Below, piece by piece: positions 1-6,431 of a stretch of 10,129 bases of DNA (within the stretch, counting starts at the first letter, position 1; the number at the start of each line of letters is the position of its first letter). A program made the position numbers and the translations under genes. The stretch comes from Glaciecola sp. UBA983. Its GTDB lineage: Bacteria > Pseudomonadota > Gammaproteobacteria > Enterobacterales > Alteromonadaceae. Below the pieces are notes generated by a model that did no database searches, was not told the origin of the DNA, and saw nothing but the letters and a program-made list of their open reading frames with translations. The stretch covers positions 1-10,129 of the forward strand of contig DBBN01000034.1 in NCBI GenBank assembly GCA_002292215.1, in the 5' to 3' direction.

Positions 1-800
1 GGCGCCCCCATCATCTGGTTGCCTTTCCCGTCCATACCATGACATGCGGCACATGCCATAAAACGTGTTTTACCTTTAGCAGCTAACTCTTGATCAACTT
101 GGCGACCAGATAAGCTTAATGTGTATTCAACCACTTCAGCAATACCATCTTCACCAAACGCACCTAACCAAGCTGGCATCATCGCATTGCGACCACCTTG
201 TAGCGTTTTGACGATAGTTGCACCTGAACCACCGTATAACCAATCATCATCTGTTAGGTTCGGAAAGCCGCCGTTTTGTCCGCGCGCATCTGAACCATGA
301 CACTGTGCACAGTTTTGTAAGAATAAACGTTGACCGACTTTTAGCGCTTCAGCATGTTGTGGGTCAGTTGCTAACGTTTCGACATCGATTTTTGCATATG
401 CAGCAAAGATAGGGTCAAATTTTTCATTGGCAAACTTGATTTCACGGTCGTACTGGACCAAAGCACCAGATTCAATCGATGCTTGTAGTTTTTGCTCAGA
501 CTCTGCCAAAGTAAGAATACCTTGGTTCGAGCTCTCCCAGCCCAGTAATCCTTTATAAGCACCAAGGCCAGGGTACAGGGCTAAATACGCTAAGCCCCAC
601 ACGATGGTCATATAAAACATAATCGTCCACCAACGAGGTAGCTGATTATTGATTTCAACAATCCCATCAAACTCATGGCCCATTGACTCGCCTACTTTAA
701 CACCCGTTTTGTTTGCTAGTGTCCAGCGAAGTAAGAAGTAACAGCCGGCAATTGAGCCAAGCGTAATTACCGATATCCATATTGTCCAAAACGTAGTCAT
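1..800 (-). CDS. ccoP: cbb3-type cytochrome c oxidase subunit III (CcoP), 3' end missing
   Basis: CcoP is the membrane-anchored dihaem c-type subunit that passes electrons to CcoO and the CcoN catalytic core. I translated it by hand from ATG 800-798; 266 codons are present and the frame stays open at base 1, so the C-terminal end lies outside the window. Two hydrophobic segments are visible at about residues 5-25 and 56-77, with the family-typical QLPRWW and LYPGLG around the second. The first haem site is CAQCH (C164, C167, H168), with its probable axial Met in the MMPAW stretch near 207-208. The second haem site is CAACH (C250, C253, H254); its axial Met must lie beyond the edge. An AGGAG Shine-Dalgarno sits 8 nt before the start. 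The gene begins 2 nt after ccoQ stops, so it is the last gene of the ccoNOQP operon. Confidence 0.97.
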   Translation of the reverse strand, partial: MTTFWTIWISVITLGSIAGCYFLLRWTLANKTGVKVGESMGHEFDGIVEINNQLPRWWTIMFYMTIVWGLAYLALYPGLGAYKGLLGWESSNQGILTLAESEQKLQASIESGALVQYDREIKFANEKFDPIFAAYAKIDVETLATDPQHAEALKVGQRLFLQNCAQCHGSDARGQNGGFPNLTDDDWLYGGSGATIVKTLQGGRNAMMPAWLGAFGEDGIAEVVEYTLSLSGRQVDQELAAKGKTRFMACAACHGMDGKGNQMMGA

Positions 801-802
801 GT

Positions 803-973
803 TCAAGACTCCTGTTTATTTTTAATAATCTTTTTTTCTTCATCATCAAACACTAAATTTGCATCCTCATCGAAGCGTGCTTTATTACGGCTTGAAAAAG
901 CCCAATAAAGTACACCGATGAAGGCGATGAAAACGATAACAGTAAATATACTGCCGATAATTGCCTGATTCAT
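803..973 (-). CDS. ccoQ: cbb3-type cytochrome c oxidase subunit CcoQ
   Basis: CcoQ is the small non-catalytic subunit thought to stabilise the cbb3 complex. This ORF encodes 56 residues, beginning [10 protein letters not shown]. It has one transmembrane helix (about residues 4-26, ending VLYWAF) and then a charged tail rich in Lys, Asp and Glu, which is the usual CcoQ layout and length. The ATG overlaps the TAA stop of ccoO by one base (TAATG), and no strong Shine-Dalgarno precedes it, so translation is probably coupled to ccoO. The TGA stop lies 2 nt before ccoP. The identification rests on size, topology and its fixed place between ccoO and ccoP, because CcoQ sequences diverge strongly. Confidence 0.93.
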   Translation of the reverse strand: MNQAIIGSIFTVIVFIAFIGVLYWAFSSRNKARFDEDANLVFDDEEKKIIKNKQES

Positions 974-1578
974 TATTTTAAATGCGTCCCAAGTGATTGA
1001 AGGTAAGCGATCAGTGCTTGCATCTCTGTTTTACCTTGCACGGCAGCTTTCGCACCGGCAATATCTTCATCAGTATAAGGCACACCAAAATCACGGAATA
1101 ATGACAATTTTTTCTCAATTAATTCACCGTCAAGGGTGTTTTCAGCTAACCAAGGATAACCTGGCATATTAGATTCTGGCACAACATTACGCGGGTTTAG
1201 TAAGTGCACACGATGCCACTCATCAGAATAACGATTACCCACTCTTGCTAAATCTGGACCAGTTCGCTTAGAGCCCCATAAAAACGGACGTTCCCATACC
1301 GATTCACCTGCAACAGAGTAGTGACCGTAACGTTCTGTTTCTGCACGGAATGGACGGATCATTTGTGAATGACAACCAACACAACCTTCACGAATATAAA
1401 TATCACGACCTTCCATTTGCAGTGCAGTATATGGTGTTAAACCTTTAACTGGCTCCATGGTTTGTTGTTGATACATTAAAGGAGTAATTTGTGCCATGGC
1501 ACCTAATGCGATAGCAAACAAAATGAGAACCGTCAATAAACCAACGTTTTTTTCAATCAACTCATGTGGATTTTTCAT
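973..1578 (-). CDS. ccoO: cbb3-type cytochrome c oxidase subunit II (CcoO)
   Basis: CcoO is the membrane-bound monohaem cytochrome c subunit of the cbb3 oxidase. The protein is 201 aa when started at ATG 1578-1576. It has an N-terminal transmembrane anchor (about residues 13-29), a haem-binding CVGCH (C66, C69, H70) followed by the highly conserved SQMIRPFR, and the probable axial Met (M138) in NMPGYPW. I prefer this ATG to the in-frame TTG two codons upstream, because the AGGAG Shine-Dalgarno abuts that TTG directly but lies 6 nt from the ATG; the product then begins [13 protein letters not shown], as in homologues. The Shine-Dalgarno overlaps the ccoN stop, and the TAA stop overlaps the ccoQ start, so the genes are tightly coupled. 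Confidence 0.97.
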   Translation of the reverse strand: MKNPHELIEKNVGLLTVLILFAIALGAMAQITPLMYQQQTMEPVKGLTPYTALQMEGRDIYIREGCVGCHSQMIRPFRAETERYGHYSVAGESVWERPFLWGSKRTGPDLARVGNRYSDEWHRVHLLNPRNVVPESNMPGYPWLAENTLDGELIEKKLSLFRDFGVPYTDEDIAGAKAAVQGKTEMQALIAYLQSLGTHLK

Positions 1579-1587
1579 GTTCAACTC

Positions 1588-3021
1588 CTATGCTGTTGCT
1601 ACAGTGGCATCTGAGACTGCTACAGTCTTAGGTGCTCGAATCGTTTTGTAGCAGTTATAAGCCATAATTAGCATACCAACAACAACGAAGGCACCACCAA
1701 TTGCACGAAGAATATAAAATGGTTTAGATGCTTCTAATGATTCAACAAAGCTGTATGTTAAGGTACCATCAGCATTAACTGCACGCCACATTAGACCTTG
1801 TAAAACACCGGACATCCACATTGCAACGATATACAGTACAACACCAATTGTTGCTAACCAGAAATGAACATTAATTAATGATGTGCTGTACATTTTTGGT
1901 TGGCCAAATAAGATTGGTACTAAGTGATAGACAGAGCCAATAGTAACCATCGCAACCCAACCTAATGCACCAGAATGAACGTGACCGATAGTCCAATCCG
2001 TATAATGGGATAGGGCGTTTACGGTTTTAATTGCCATCATTGGACCTTCAAAAGTAGACATACCATAGAAAGACAATGAGACGATTAAGAAACGTAAAAT
2101 AGGATCAGTACGAAGCTTATGCCATGCACCTGAAAGGGTCATTATACCGTTAATCATACCACCCCAAGATGGGACAAATAAGATAATGGACATTACCATA
2201 CCCAATGATTGGGTCCAATCAGGCAGTGCGGTGTAGTGAAGGTGGTGTGGACCAGCCCAAATATACAATGATATTAATGCCCAAAAATGCACAATAGACA
2301 AACGATAAGAATAAACTGGACGACCCGCTTGTTTTGGTACGAAGTAATACATCATACCTAAGAAACCCGCAGTCAAGAAGAAACCTACTGCGTTATGACC
2401 ATACCACCACTGCATCATGGCATCAACCGCGCCAGCATACAATGAATAGGACTTGGTAAACGACACCGGAATAACCATTGAATTACCAATGTGAAGTACC
2501 GCAACCGTCAGCATAAATGCACCCAAGAACCAATTGGCAACGTAAATATGTGACGTCTTACGAATAACTAAAGTACCGAAAAAGTTAATGATGTAAGCGA
2601 CCCAAACTAATGTGATCAAAATATCGATAGGCCATTCTAGCTCTGCGTACTCTTTAGAAGAGGTAAGGCCTAACGGCAAAGTAATTACAGCAGAAACAAT
2701 CACTGCTTGCCAGCCCCAAAAGGTGAATGCCGCTAATTTATCCGAGAACAAACGTACCTGGCTTGTTCGCTGCACAATATAGTATGAGCAGGCAAATAAA
2801 GCACAGCCACCAAATGCAAAAATTACAGCATTGGTGTGTAAAGGGCGTAAACGTGAATAGGTTAAGTATGGAATATCAAAATTAAGTGCTGGTGCAAATA
2901 ATTGGGTTGCAATTAGCAAACCAAGAGACATTCCTACAACACCCCAGATTACGGTCATCACCGTAAATTGCCTAACGACTTTATAGTTGTAGTTAGGTTG
3001 AACTTGAGTAGTCTCGCTCAT
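1588..3021 (-). CDS. ccoN: cbb3-type cytochrome c oxidase catalytic subunit I (CcoN)
   Basis: CcoN is the haem-copper catalytic subunit. It reduces O2 to water at a haem b3/CuB centre and pumps protons across the inner membrane. The 477-aa length is normal and the protein is strongly hydrophobic throughout, consistent with about 12 transmembrane helices. Visible ligands, assigned by comparison with the family: H62 (low-spin haem b) in RPLHTN; CuB ligands H209 in WWYGHN and H259-H260 in AGPHHLHY; Y253 as the cross-linked Tyr; and the haem ligands H347 and H349 in GHVHSG. The ATG is preceded by a modest GGAAG about 10 nt upstream. It is the first gene of the operon, and ccoO starts 9 nt after its TAG stop. 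The 220-bp upstream region carries an FNR-type box, consistent with induction at low oxygen. Confidence 0.98.
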   Translation of the reverse strand: MSETTQVQPNYNYKVVRQFTVMTVIWGVVGMSLGLLIATQLFAPALNFDIPYLTYSRLRPLHTNAVIFAFGGCALFACSYYIVQRTSQVRLFSDKLAAFTFWGWQAVIVSAVITLPLGLTSSKEYAELEWPIDILITLVWVAYIINFFGTLVIRKTSHIYVANWFLGAFMLTVAVLHIGNSMVIPVSFTKSYSLYAGAVDAMMQWWYGHNAVGFFLTAGFLGMMYYFVPKQAGRPVYSYRLSIVHFWALISLYIWAGPHHLHYTALPDWTQSLGMVMSIILFVPSWGGMINGIMTLSGAWHKLRTDPILRFLIVSLSFYGMSTFEGPMMAIKTVNALSHYTDWTIGHVHSGALGWVAMVTIGSVYHLVPILFGQPKMYSTSLINVHFWLATIGVVLYIVAMWMSGVLQGLMWRAVNADGTLTYSFVESLEASKPFYILRAIGGAFVVVGMLIMAYNCYKTIRAPKTVAVSDATVATA

Positions 3022-3095
3022 CAGGTCGTTCTTCCATTGTTAAAGTAAAATTGTTACCGTTTTCTGCTATTTATAAAGATAAAATACACAACATA

Positions 3096-3125
3096 ATTAT
3101 ATACTTTTATCGCAATATATCGCAA
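3096..3125 (-). promoter_or_regulatory. candidate sigma70 promoter for ccoNOQP
   Basis: Reading the minus strand, TTGCGA (3125-3120) and a perfect TATAAT (3101-3096) are separated by 18 bp. Transcription would start near 3089, leaving a leader of roughly 68 nt before ccoN. The -35 hexamer coincides with one copy of the 8-bp direct repeat TATCGCAA described separately. The match is by eye, and the surrounding DNA is AT-rich, so chance -10 matches are expected. Confidence 0.5.
3108..3125. repeat. 10-bp-phased direct repeat TATCGCAA in the ccoN promoter
   Basis: The 8-mer TATCGCAA occurs at 3108-3115 and again at 3118-3125, one helical turn apart, inside the spacer and -35 of the candidate ccoN promoter. 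This spacing would let a regulator bind both half-sites on one face of the DNA, but no regulator can be named from the motif. Confidence 0.55.
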
Positions 3126-3181
3126 GGAGGTGAGGATGATATAGTGTTTAAAAAGAAAATGGTAGACTAAGGCGCATATGC

Positions 3182-3195
3182 TTGATCAAGGTCAA
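3182..3195. promoter_or_regulatory. FNR/Anr-type binding site
   Basis: TTGATCAAGGTCAA matches the FNR consensus TTGAT-N4-ATCAA with a single mismatch. The site lies 161 bp upstream of ccoN and 47 bp upstream of the divergent ORF at 3242. FNR-family activation of ccoNOQP at low oxygen is well established. The centre is about 99 bp from the predicted ccoN start point, slightly farther than the usual class I positions. It may therefore serve another ccoN start point, the divergent gene, or both. Confidence 0.65.
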
Positions 3196-3241
3196 TCTAT
3201 TTAACCAAATTGCAACAAGATGAGGGGGTTTTAATAACATA

Positions 3242-3736
3242 ATGAGCAATACTAATTTACATAAAGCACTATTATTAATCATTTTTGTTGGTTTATTGAT
3301 GTTTCTCTATCAACATAACGTCGGTTCACAATACGATAATTCGAACTCGTGTGAAGTATATGCTCAAAAATGCACCATAGACCTTGAACAAGGTCAATTG
3401 ATCATTGATTTTCCTAAGCAAATAGTCGTAGAAGAGCTATTAAACGTCAAATTTACTTTACCGCAAGGTTTAGAAATTGAGCAAGTGGTGATTGAAGGCG
3501 TTAATATGTACATGGGAAAATTACCCGTATATTTTGAATCACTTAGTTCTGAATCTTCAATACAACAAACCGGTGAGTTCTTTTTGGGGAGTTGTCATTT
3601 GAGCAATATGCAATGGCAAATGTTGATTAGCTTGCGCACTATTAACAGCGACAGCGAGATTAACAGCGACAGCGAGCAATCACAGAGTAAACTAATCACT
3701 GCTCGCGTGCTTTTTTCAACACAACAATTCTTATAG
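3242..3736 (+). CDS. unrecognised membrane-anchored periplasmic protein divergent from ccoN
   Basis: I do not recognise this 164-aa protein with certainty. It has a short polar N-terminus, one hydrophobic helix (about residues 8-23) and then a mainly periplasmic domain, which reads as a signal anchor. Candidate metal or disulfide residues are C37 and C44 (six residues between them), M89 and M91 in VNMYMGKLPV, and C118-H119 in GSCH with M123 and M127 following. The central 60-130 region alternates in a beta-sandwich-like way. The topology and Met-x-Met motif recall FixH/CcoH- or YtkA-like domains, but this is inference. The C-terminal region carries a duplicated INSDSE hexapeptide. The ATG is the first possible start after an in-frame TGA at 3221-3223; a GAGGGGG purine run 13 nt upstream is a distant ribosome site. 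Its divergent position and shared FNR box suggest a role in cbb3 assembly or copper supply. Confidence 0.8.
   Translation: MSNTNLHKALLLIIFVGLLMFLYQHNVGSQYDNSNSCEVYAQKCTIDLEQGQLIIDFPKQIVVEELLNVKFTLPQGLEIEQVVIEGVNMYMGKLPVYFESLSSESSIQQTGEFFLGSCHLSNMQWQMLISLRTINSDSEINSDSEQSQSKLITARVLFSTQQFL
3641..3676 (+). repeat. perfect 18-bp tandem duplication inside a coding region
   Basis: ATTAACAGCGACAGCGAG occurs twice head to tail (3641-3658 and 3659-3676) with no mismatch. It is in frame and encodes INSDSE twice (residues 134-145 of the periplasmic protein). Perfect identity points to a recent slippage or duplication event. Confidence 0.97.
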
Positions 3737-3765
3737 GTAAATCCAAAAAGCAATGGGCTGAATCT

Positions 3766-4233
3766 TTATAGTTGTGTTTGTAAGTATATTTCCAATCCCA
3801 TAGATTTGATTAATCCAAGCTGTTGTTCTAACCAATGTGCATGATCCATTTCAGTATCATCTAATAACACCAATAACATATCTCTAGTCACATAATCACG
3901 TTCTTTTTCACATAGCGCAATAGTTACGCGTAACTGCTCGGCGACTTCATATTCAACCCTTAGATCACTGGCTAACATGTCAGGAACATTATGACCTAAT
4001 TGGTATCCGCTACGGGTGACCATGTCCGGCTGACCTTCTAAAAACAGCATGCGTTGTATCAATTTAGTGGCATGACCTTTTTCATCATCAAACTCATGAT
4101 TAATACGTTCAAACAACTTCATATAACCCCAATCTTCATACATTTGTGCATGTATAAAGTATTGATCCATCGCCGCTAGTTCATAGCTAAGTAAGTGATT
4201 TAACGCAGCGTTAATGACCGGTTTACCTTGCAT
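3766..4233 (-). CDS. bfr: bacterioferritin subunit, ferroxidase-competent, lacking the haem Met
   Basis: Bacterioferritins form 24-subunit shells that oxidise Fe2+ and store it as a ferric mineral. This 155-aa subunit keeps all six di-iron ligands expected from E. coli Bfr: E18, E51, H54, E94, and E128/H131 (shifted by one residue relative to E. coli E127/H130). At position 52, where Bfr normally has the Met that ligates haem across the subunit dimer, it has Lys. It should therefore be catalytic but unable to bind haem in a homodimer. AAGGAG overlaps the stop of the upstream bfr gene, 7 nt before this ATG, and the gap is 10 bp, so the two are co-transcribed and probably co-assembled. No convincing hairpin terminator follows, and it converges on the plus-strand gene across only 29 bp. 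Confidence 0.95.
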   Translation of the reverse strand: MQGKPVINAALNHLLSYELAAMDQYFIHAQMYEDWGYMKLFERINHEFDDEKGHATKLIQRMLFLEGQPDMVTRSGYQLGHNVPDMLASDLRVEYEVAEQLRVTIALCEKERDYVTRDMLLVLLDDTEMDHAHWLEQQLGLIKSMGLEIYLQTQL

Positions 4234-4243
4234 AATGTGCTCC

Positions 4244-4708
4244 TTAAAGTTGCGCTTGTAGGTAACGGGGTAATCCCATATCTACAATTTGCTGTTGTTG
4301 AGTCAATAAAAAATCAAGATAATCTTCTTCATCTACTAATTGTTTGGTGAGCAGATCTCGGGAAACAAAATCTTGTTCTGTTTCTAATATGGCGATACTG
4401 TCAGATAATAAGGCAATGTGCTGGGTTTGAAATTTAACATCACAGGCAAGCATTTCTTCAGGATCTTCTCCAATGAATAACTTACCTAGTGCTTGTAGAT
4501 TAGGTAAGCCTTCTAGAAATAACACGCGCTCTATAAGTGCATCGGCTTGTTGCATGTCTTTGATTGATTTTTTATATTCTGCTGTATTTAACGCTTCGTA
4601 GCCCCAGTTTTTAAACATGCGAGCATGTAAAAAATACTGATTAATGGATGTTAGCTCTGAGGTTAACACCGCATTGAGTTGTGCAATAACGTTGGGTGAA
4701 ATTTGCAT
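4244..4708 (-). CDS. bfr: bacterioferritin subunit, haem-binding, with degraded ferroxidase site
   Basis: This 154-aa bacterioferritin closely follows E. coli Bfr, including INQYFLHARMFKNWG, RVLFLEGLPNLQ and IGEDPEEML. It retains M52, the residue that ligates haem at the two-fold dimer interface. The di-iron site is broken: E18 and E127 remain, but position 51 is Asp, 54 is Gln (His expected), 94 is Gln (Glu expected) and 130 is Tyr (His expected). It is thus the mirror image of the subunit encoded next to it, as in the two-subunit bacterioferritins reported from Neisseria, Pseudomonas and Magnetospirillum. AGGAG lies 7 nt before the ATG. It is the first gene of the bfr pair, with a Fur box and promoter-like sequence in the 95-bp gap upstream. 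Confidence 0.95.
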   Translation of the reverse strand: MQISPNVIAQLNAVLTSELTSINQYFLHARMFKNWGYEALNTAEYKKSIKDMQQADALIERVLFLEGLPNLQALGKLFIGEDPEEMLACDVKFQTQHIALLSDSIAILETEQDFVSRDLLTKQLVDEEDYLDFLLTQQQQIVDMGLPRYLQAQL

Positions 4709-4735
4709 CTATAGCTCCTTTTCAATATTCATTAA

Positions 4736-4800
4736 AGTATAAAACAATATAGATTAAATGACAGTTTTTTATAGTAAAATCAGTGGTTTGCTAATGATAA
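4736..4800 (-). promoter_or_regulatory. candidate promoter region of the bacterioferritin pair
   Basis: On the minus strand, TTATCA (4800-4795) and TACTAT (4776-4771) are separated by 18 bp, giving a plausible -35/-10 pair whose -35 lies inside the Fur box. A second possible -10, TATACT (4741-4736), lies closer to the gene with only a weak -35. The choice between them cannot be made by eye. Confidence 0.4.
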
Positions 4801-4808
4801 TCGTTATT
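4790..4808. promoter_or_regulatory. Fur box upstream of the bacterioferritin pair
   Basis: GCTAATGATAATCGTTATT agrees with the classic 19-bp Fur consensus at 16 of 19 positions, including an uninterrupted run of 11. It lies 82 bp upstream of the first bfr start and covers the candidate -35. It also overlaps the final codons and TAA stop of the antiporter gene upstream, so it sits in a boundary that is part coding. Iron-dependent control of the bfr genes is the natural reading. Whether Fur represses or activates cannot be told from sequence. Confidence 0.72.
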
Positions 4809-6387
4809 GTTTTGATTCGGAACAAACTTTGGCCCAGAGCAAAGATTCTTCGGCAAAGCCTAATCCAGCCTCTGTGAAAAAGTTAAATACTCGGTCAACC
4901 CCGTTATTGATTAACGGCTCAACTTCATCTTCATAGCGTGCAATTGCCGCAATTCGACCATTAAAATTAGTACTTTTTAATTGTTGCGTAATATTGGATG
5001 CATCTTCTATCGAAGGCAGTGCGATAAGCACCAGTTCAATATTTTGAATGTTGAGGTTTTCCCACAAATCAATATCTTCACCATCACCGACAATCGCATT
5101 TTTACCTAATTTGGCTAATTTATTGATTTTGTCAGGATCCGAATCAATGCCACAAACTTGCTGGCCTAATTGTGCGTGGATCGCTTTAAATGCGCCCTTA
5201 CCGACACGTCCCATACCAATGACCAACACTTTTGCATCGCCTAGTGAGGGATAAATATCCTGATGTAACGGGATTGGGTGCTCGTACTGTTTAATATGAT
5301 TTTTGTGCTTACAATAATAATGATGAGAGTGCTTGTACAATACGCTTGTCACTATAAATGAAAATGCTGTGGCGAGAGCTAATATCACTAACCATTCCAT
5401 TTCTAACATACCACCCGATAAAGCAACAGCCCCAACAATTAACCCAAACTCACTATAGTTAGACATCATTAATGAGGTTAAATAGGCTGTGCGGGCGCGT
5501 AATCGTAAACTGATAAATAAACCAAAGAACAATAAAAATTTGAGAGGTAACAATAAACACAATATTAATGCAATACTCACTAGTTCAATCGATGGTAGTG
5601 CGGTTAAACCAATAGTGAGAAAAAATCCAATTAAAAATAAATCTTTAAATGCCATTAAGGACTTAGATAGTTCGGTTGACTTGGCTTGGCTGGCTAATAA
5701 TACGCCAGCAATTAATGCCCCGAGATCACCTTTAATCCCGACTAACTCAAATAAATGATATGCCCCTAAAGCAAATATAAATCCGGTTAATGGCAGCATT
5801 TCGCCGTGGCCTGACCCTGATAAGAGGCGTTGCAATAATGGACGAGCAGGGATCAGTAGTACTAATAAGGCTGCCCAAGGTGATGGGATCTTACCTGTTG
5901 CAACAACTAAAAACAGCACTGCAAAAATATCTTGCATGACCAAAATACCAATCGCTAATTTACCATGCCGGGTTTTGATTTCTCCGGCTTCATCTAAAAT
6001 TTTGACGACACAAACGGTTGAACTAAAACTAAATGCAAAGCCAATTAAGACCGCAGTATACCAAGTTAAATTAAACCAAGAGGTCGCAACGAACAATCCT
6101 AATGCAAACACAGCGGCACTGCATAGCGCAATCCACATACAACTATGGGCGATAGAGCCTAATAGAATTTCACTTTTGAGTAAGTCTTTGATGTTGAGTT
6201 TCAAGCCTATCGTAAACAACATGATAGTGATACCCATATTGGCAATGGCTTGTAATGTCTCGTTGTTGGAATAACCTAATGCATTTAAGAAAAAACCAGC
6301 AATGAGGAAGCCAATCAATGGCGGTAATTTGCAATACTTAGCGATTAAGCCAAACCCAAATGCGACTAACAAAAACATAATATCCAT
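4804..6387 (-). CDS. KefB-like CPA2 family cation/proton antiporter with TrkA-N domain
   Basis: This 527-aa inner-membrane protein belongs to the CPA2 monovalent cation:proton antiporters. Residues 1-350 form the hydrophobic Na+/H+ exchanger domain (about 11-13 helices), with PPLIGFLIAG near the start, FSFSSTVCV (118-126) and the conserved acidic Asp in MQDIF (D153). Residues 385-520 form a cytosolic TrkA-N (RCK-like) Rossmann domain with GMGRVG (G391, G393, G396) and an acidic D416 at the end of the second strand, favouring NAD(H) or another nucleotide. No TrkA-C domain follows. Between the domains is an unusual His-rich linker (353-375). ATG 6387 is chosen, with AGGA about 11 nt upstream; an ATG three codons on is possible. 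It follows the hydrolase by 44 bp with no terminator seen, so is probably in the same operon. The ion transported is unknown. Confidence 0.9.
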   Translation of the reverse strand: MDIMFLLVAFGFGLIAKYCKLPPLIGFLIAGFFLNALGYSNNETLQAIANMGITIMLFTIGLKLNIKDLLKSEILLGSIAHSCMWIALCSAAVFALGLFVATSWFNLTWYTAVLIGFAFSFSSTVCVVKILDEAGEIKTRHGKLAIGILVMQDIFAVLFLVVATGKIPSPWAALLVLLIPARPLLQRLLSGSGHGEMLPLTGFIFALGAYHLFELVGIKGDLGALIAGVLLASQAKSTELSKSLMAFKDLFLIGFFLTIGLTALPSIELVSIALILCLLLPLKFLLFFGLFISLRLRARTAYLTSLMMSNYSEFGLIVGAVALSGGMLEMEWLVILALATAFSFIVTSVLYKHSHHYYCKHKNHIKQYEHPIPLHQDIYPSLGDAKVLVIGMGRVGKGAFKAIHAQLGQQVCGIDSDPDKINKLAKLGKNAIVGDGEDIDLWENLNIQNIELVLIALPSIEDASNITQQLKSTNFNGRIAAIARYEDEVEPLINNGVDRVFNFFTEAGLGFAEESLLWAKVCSESKQ

Positions 6388-6431
6388 GTAACGTACTATT
6401 CCTAATAATAAAGAGGGTGAAAATAAGGTAA

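Noticed and set aside
218..565. Short ORFs on both strands (218-412 plus, 371-565 minus)
   Set aside because: They lie inside ccoP in other frames. The ccoP reading shows haem motifs and transmembrane segments, while these show no domain and no ribosome site.
1579..1584. TTG start two codons upstream of the chosen ccoO ATG
   Set aside because: The AGGAG ribosome site directly abuts the TTG, leaving no spacer. The ATG at 1578 has a 6-nt spacer and gives the expected MKNPHE start.
3737..3765. A bidirectional terminator between the converging plus-strand gene and bfr
   Set aside because: The 29-bp gap has a few T runs but no stem of useful length on either strand.
5048..6274. Three plus-strand ORFs opposite the antiporter gene (5048-5254, 5489-5758, 5936-6274)
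   Set aside because: They are antisense shadows of a conserved membrane protein gene, with low-complexity Lys/Asn/Ile/Pro composition and no ribosome sites.
6388..6431. An internal promoter or terminator between the hydrolase and the antiporter
   Set aside because: No inverted repeat with a T tract and no paired -35/-10 stand out in these 44 bp, so read-through is assumed.
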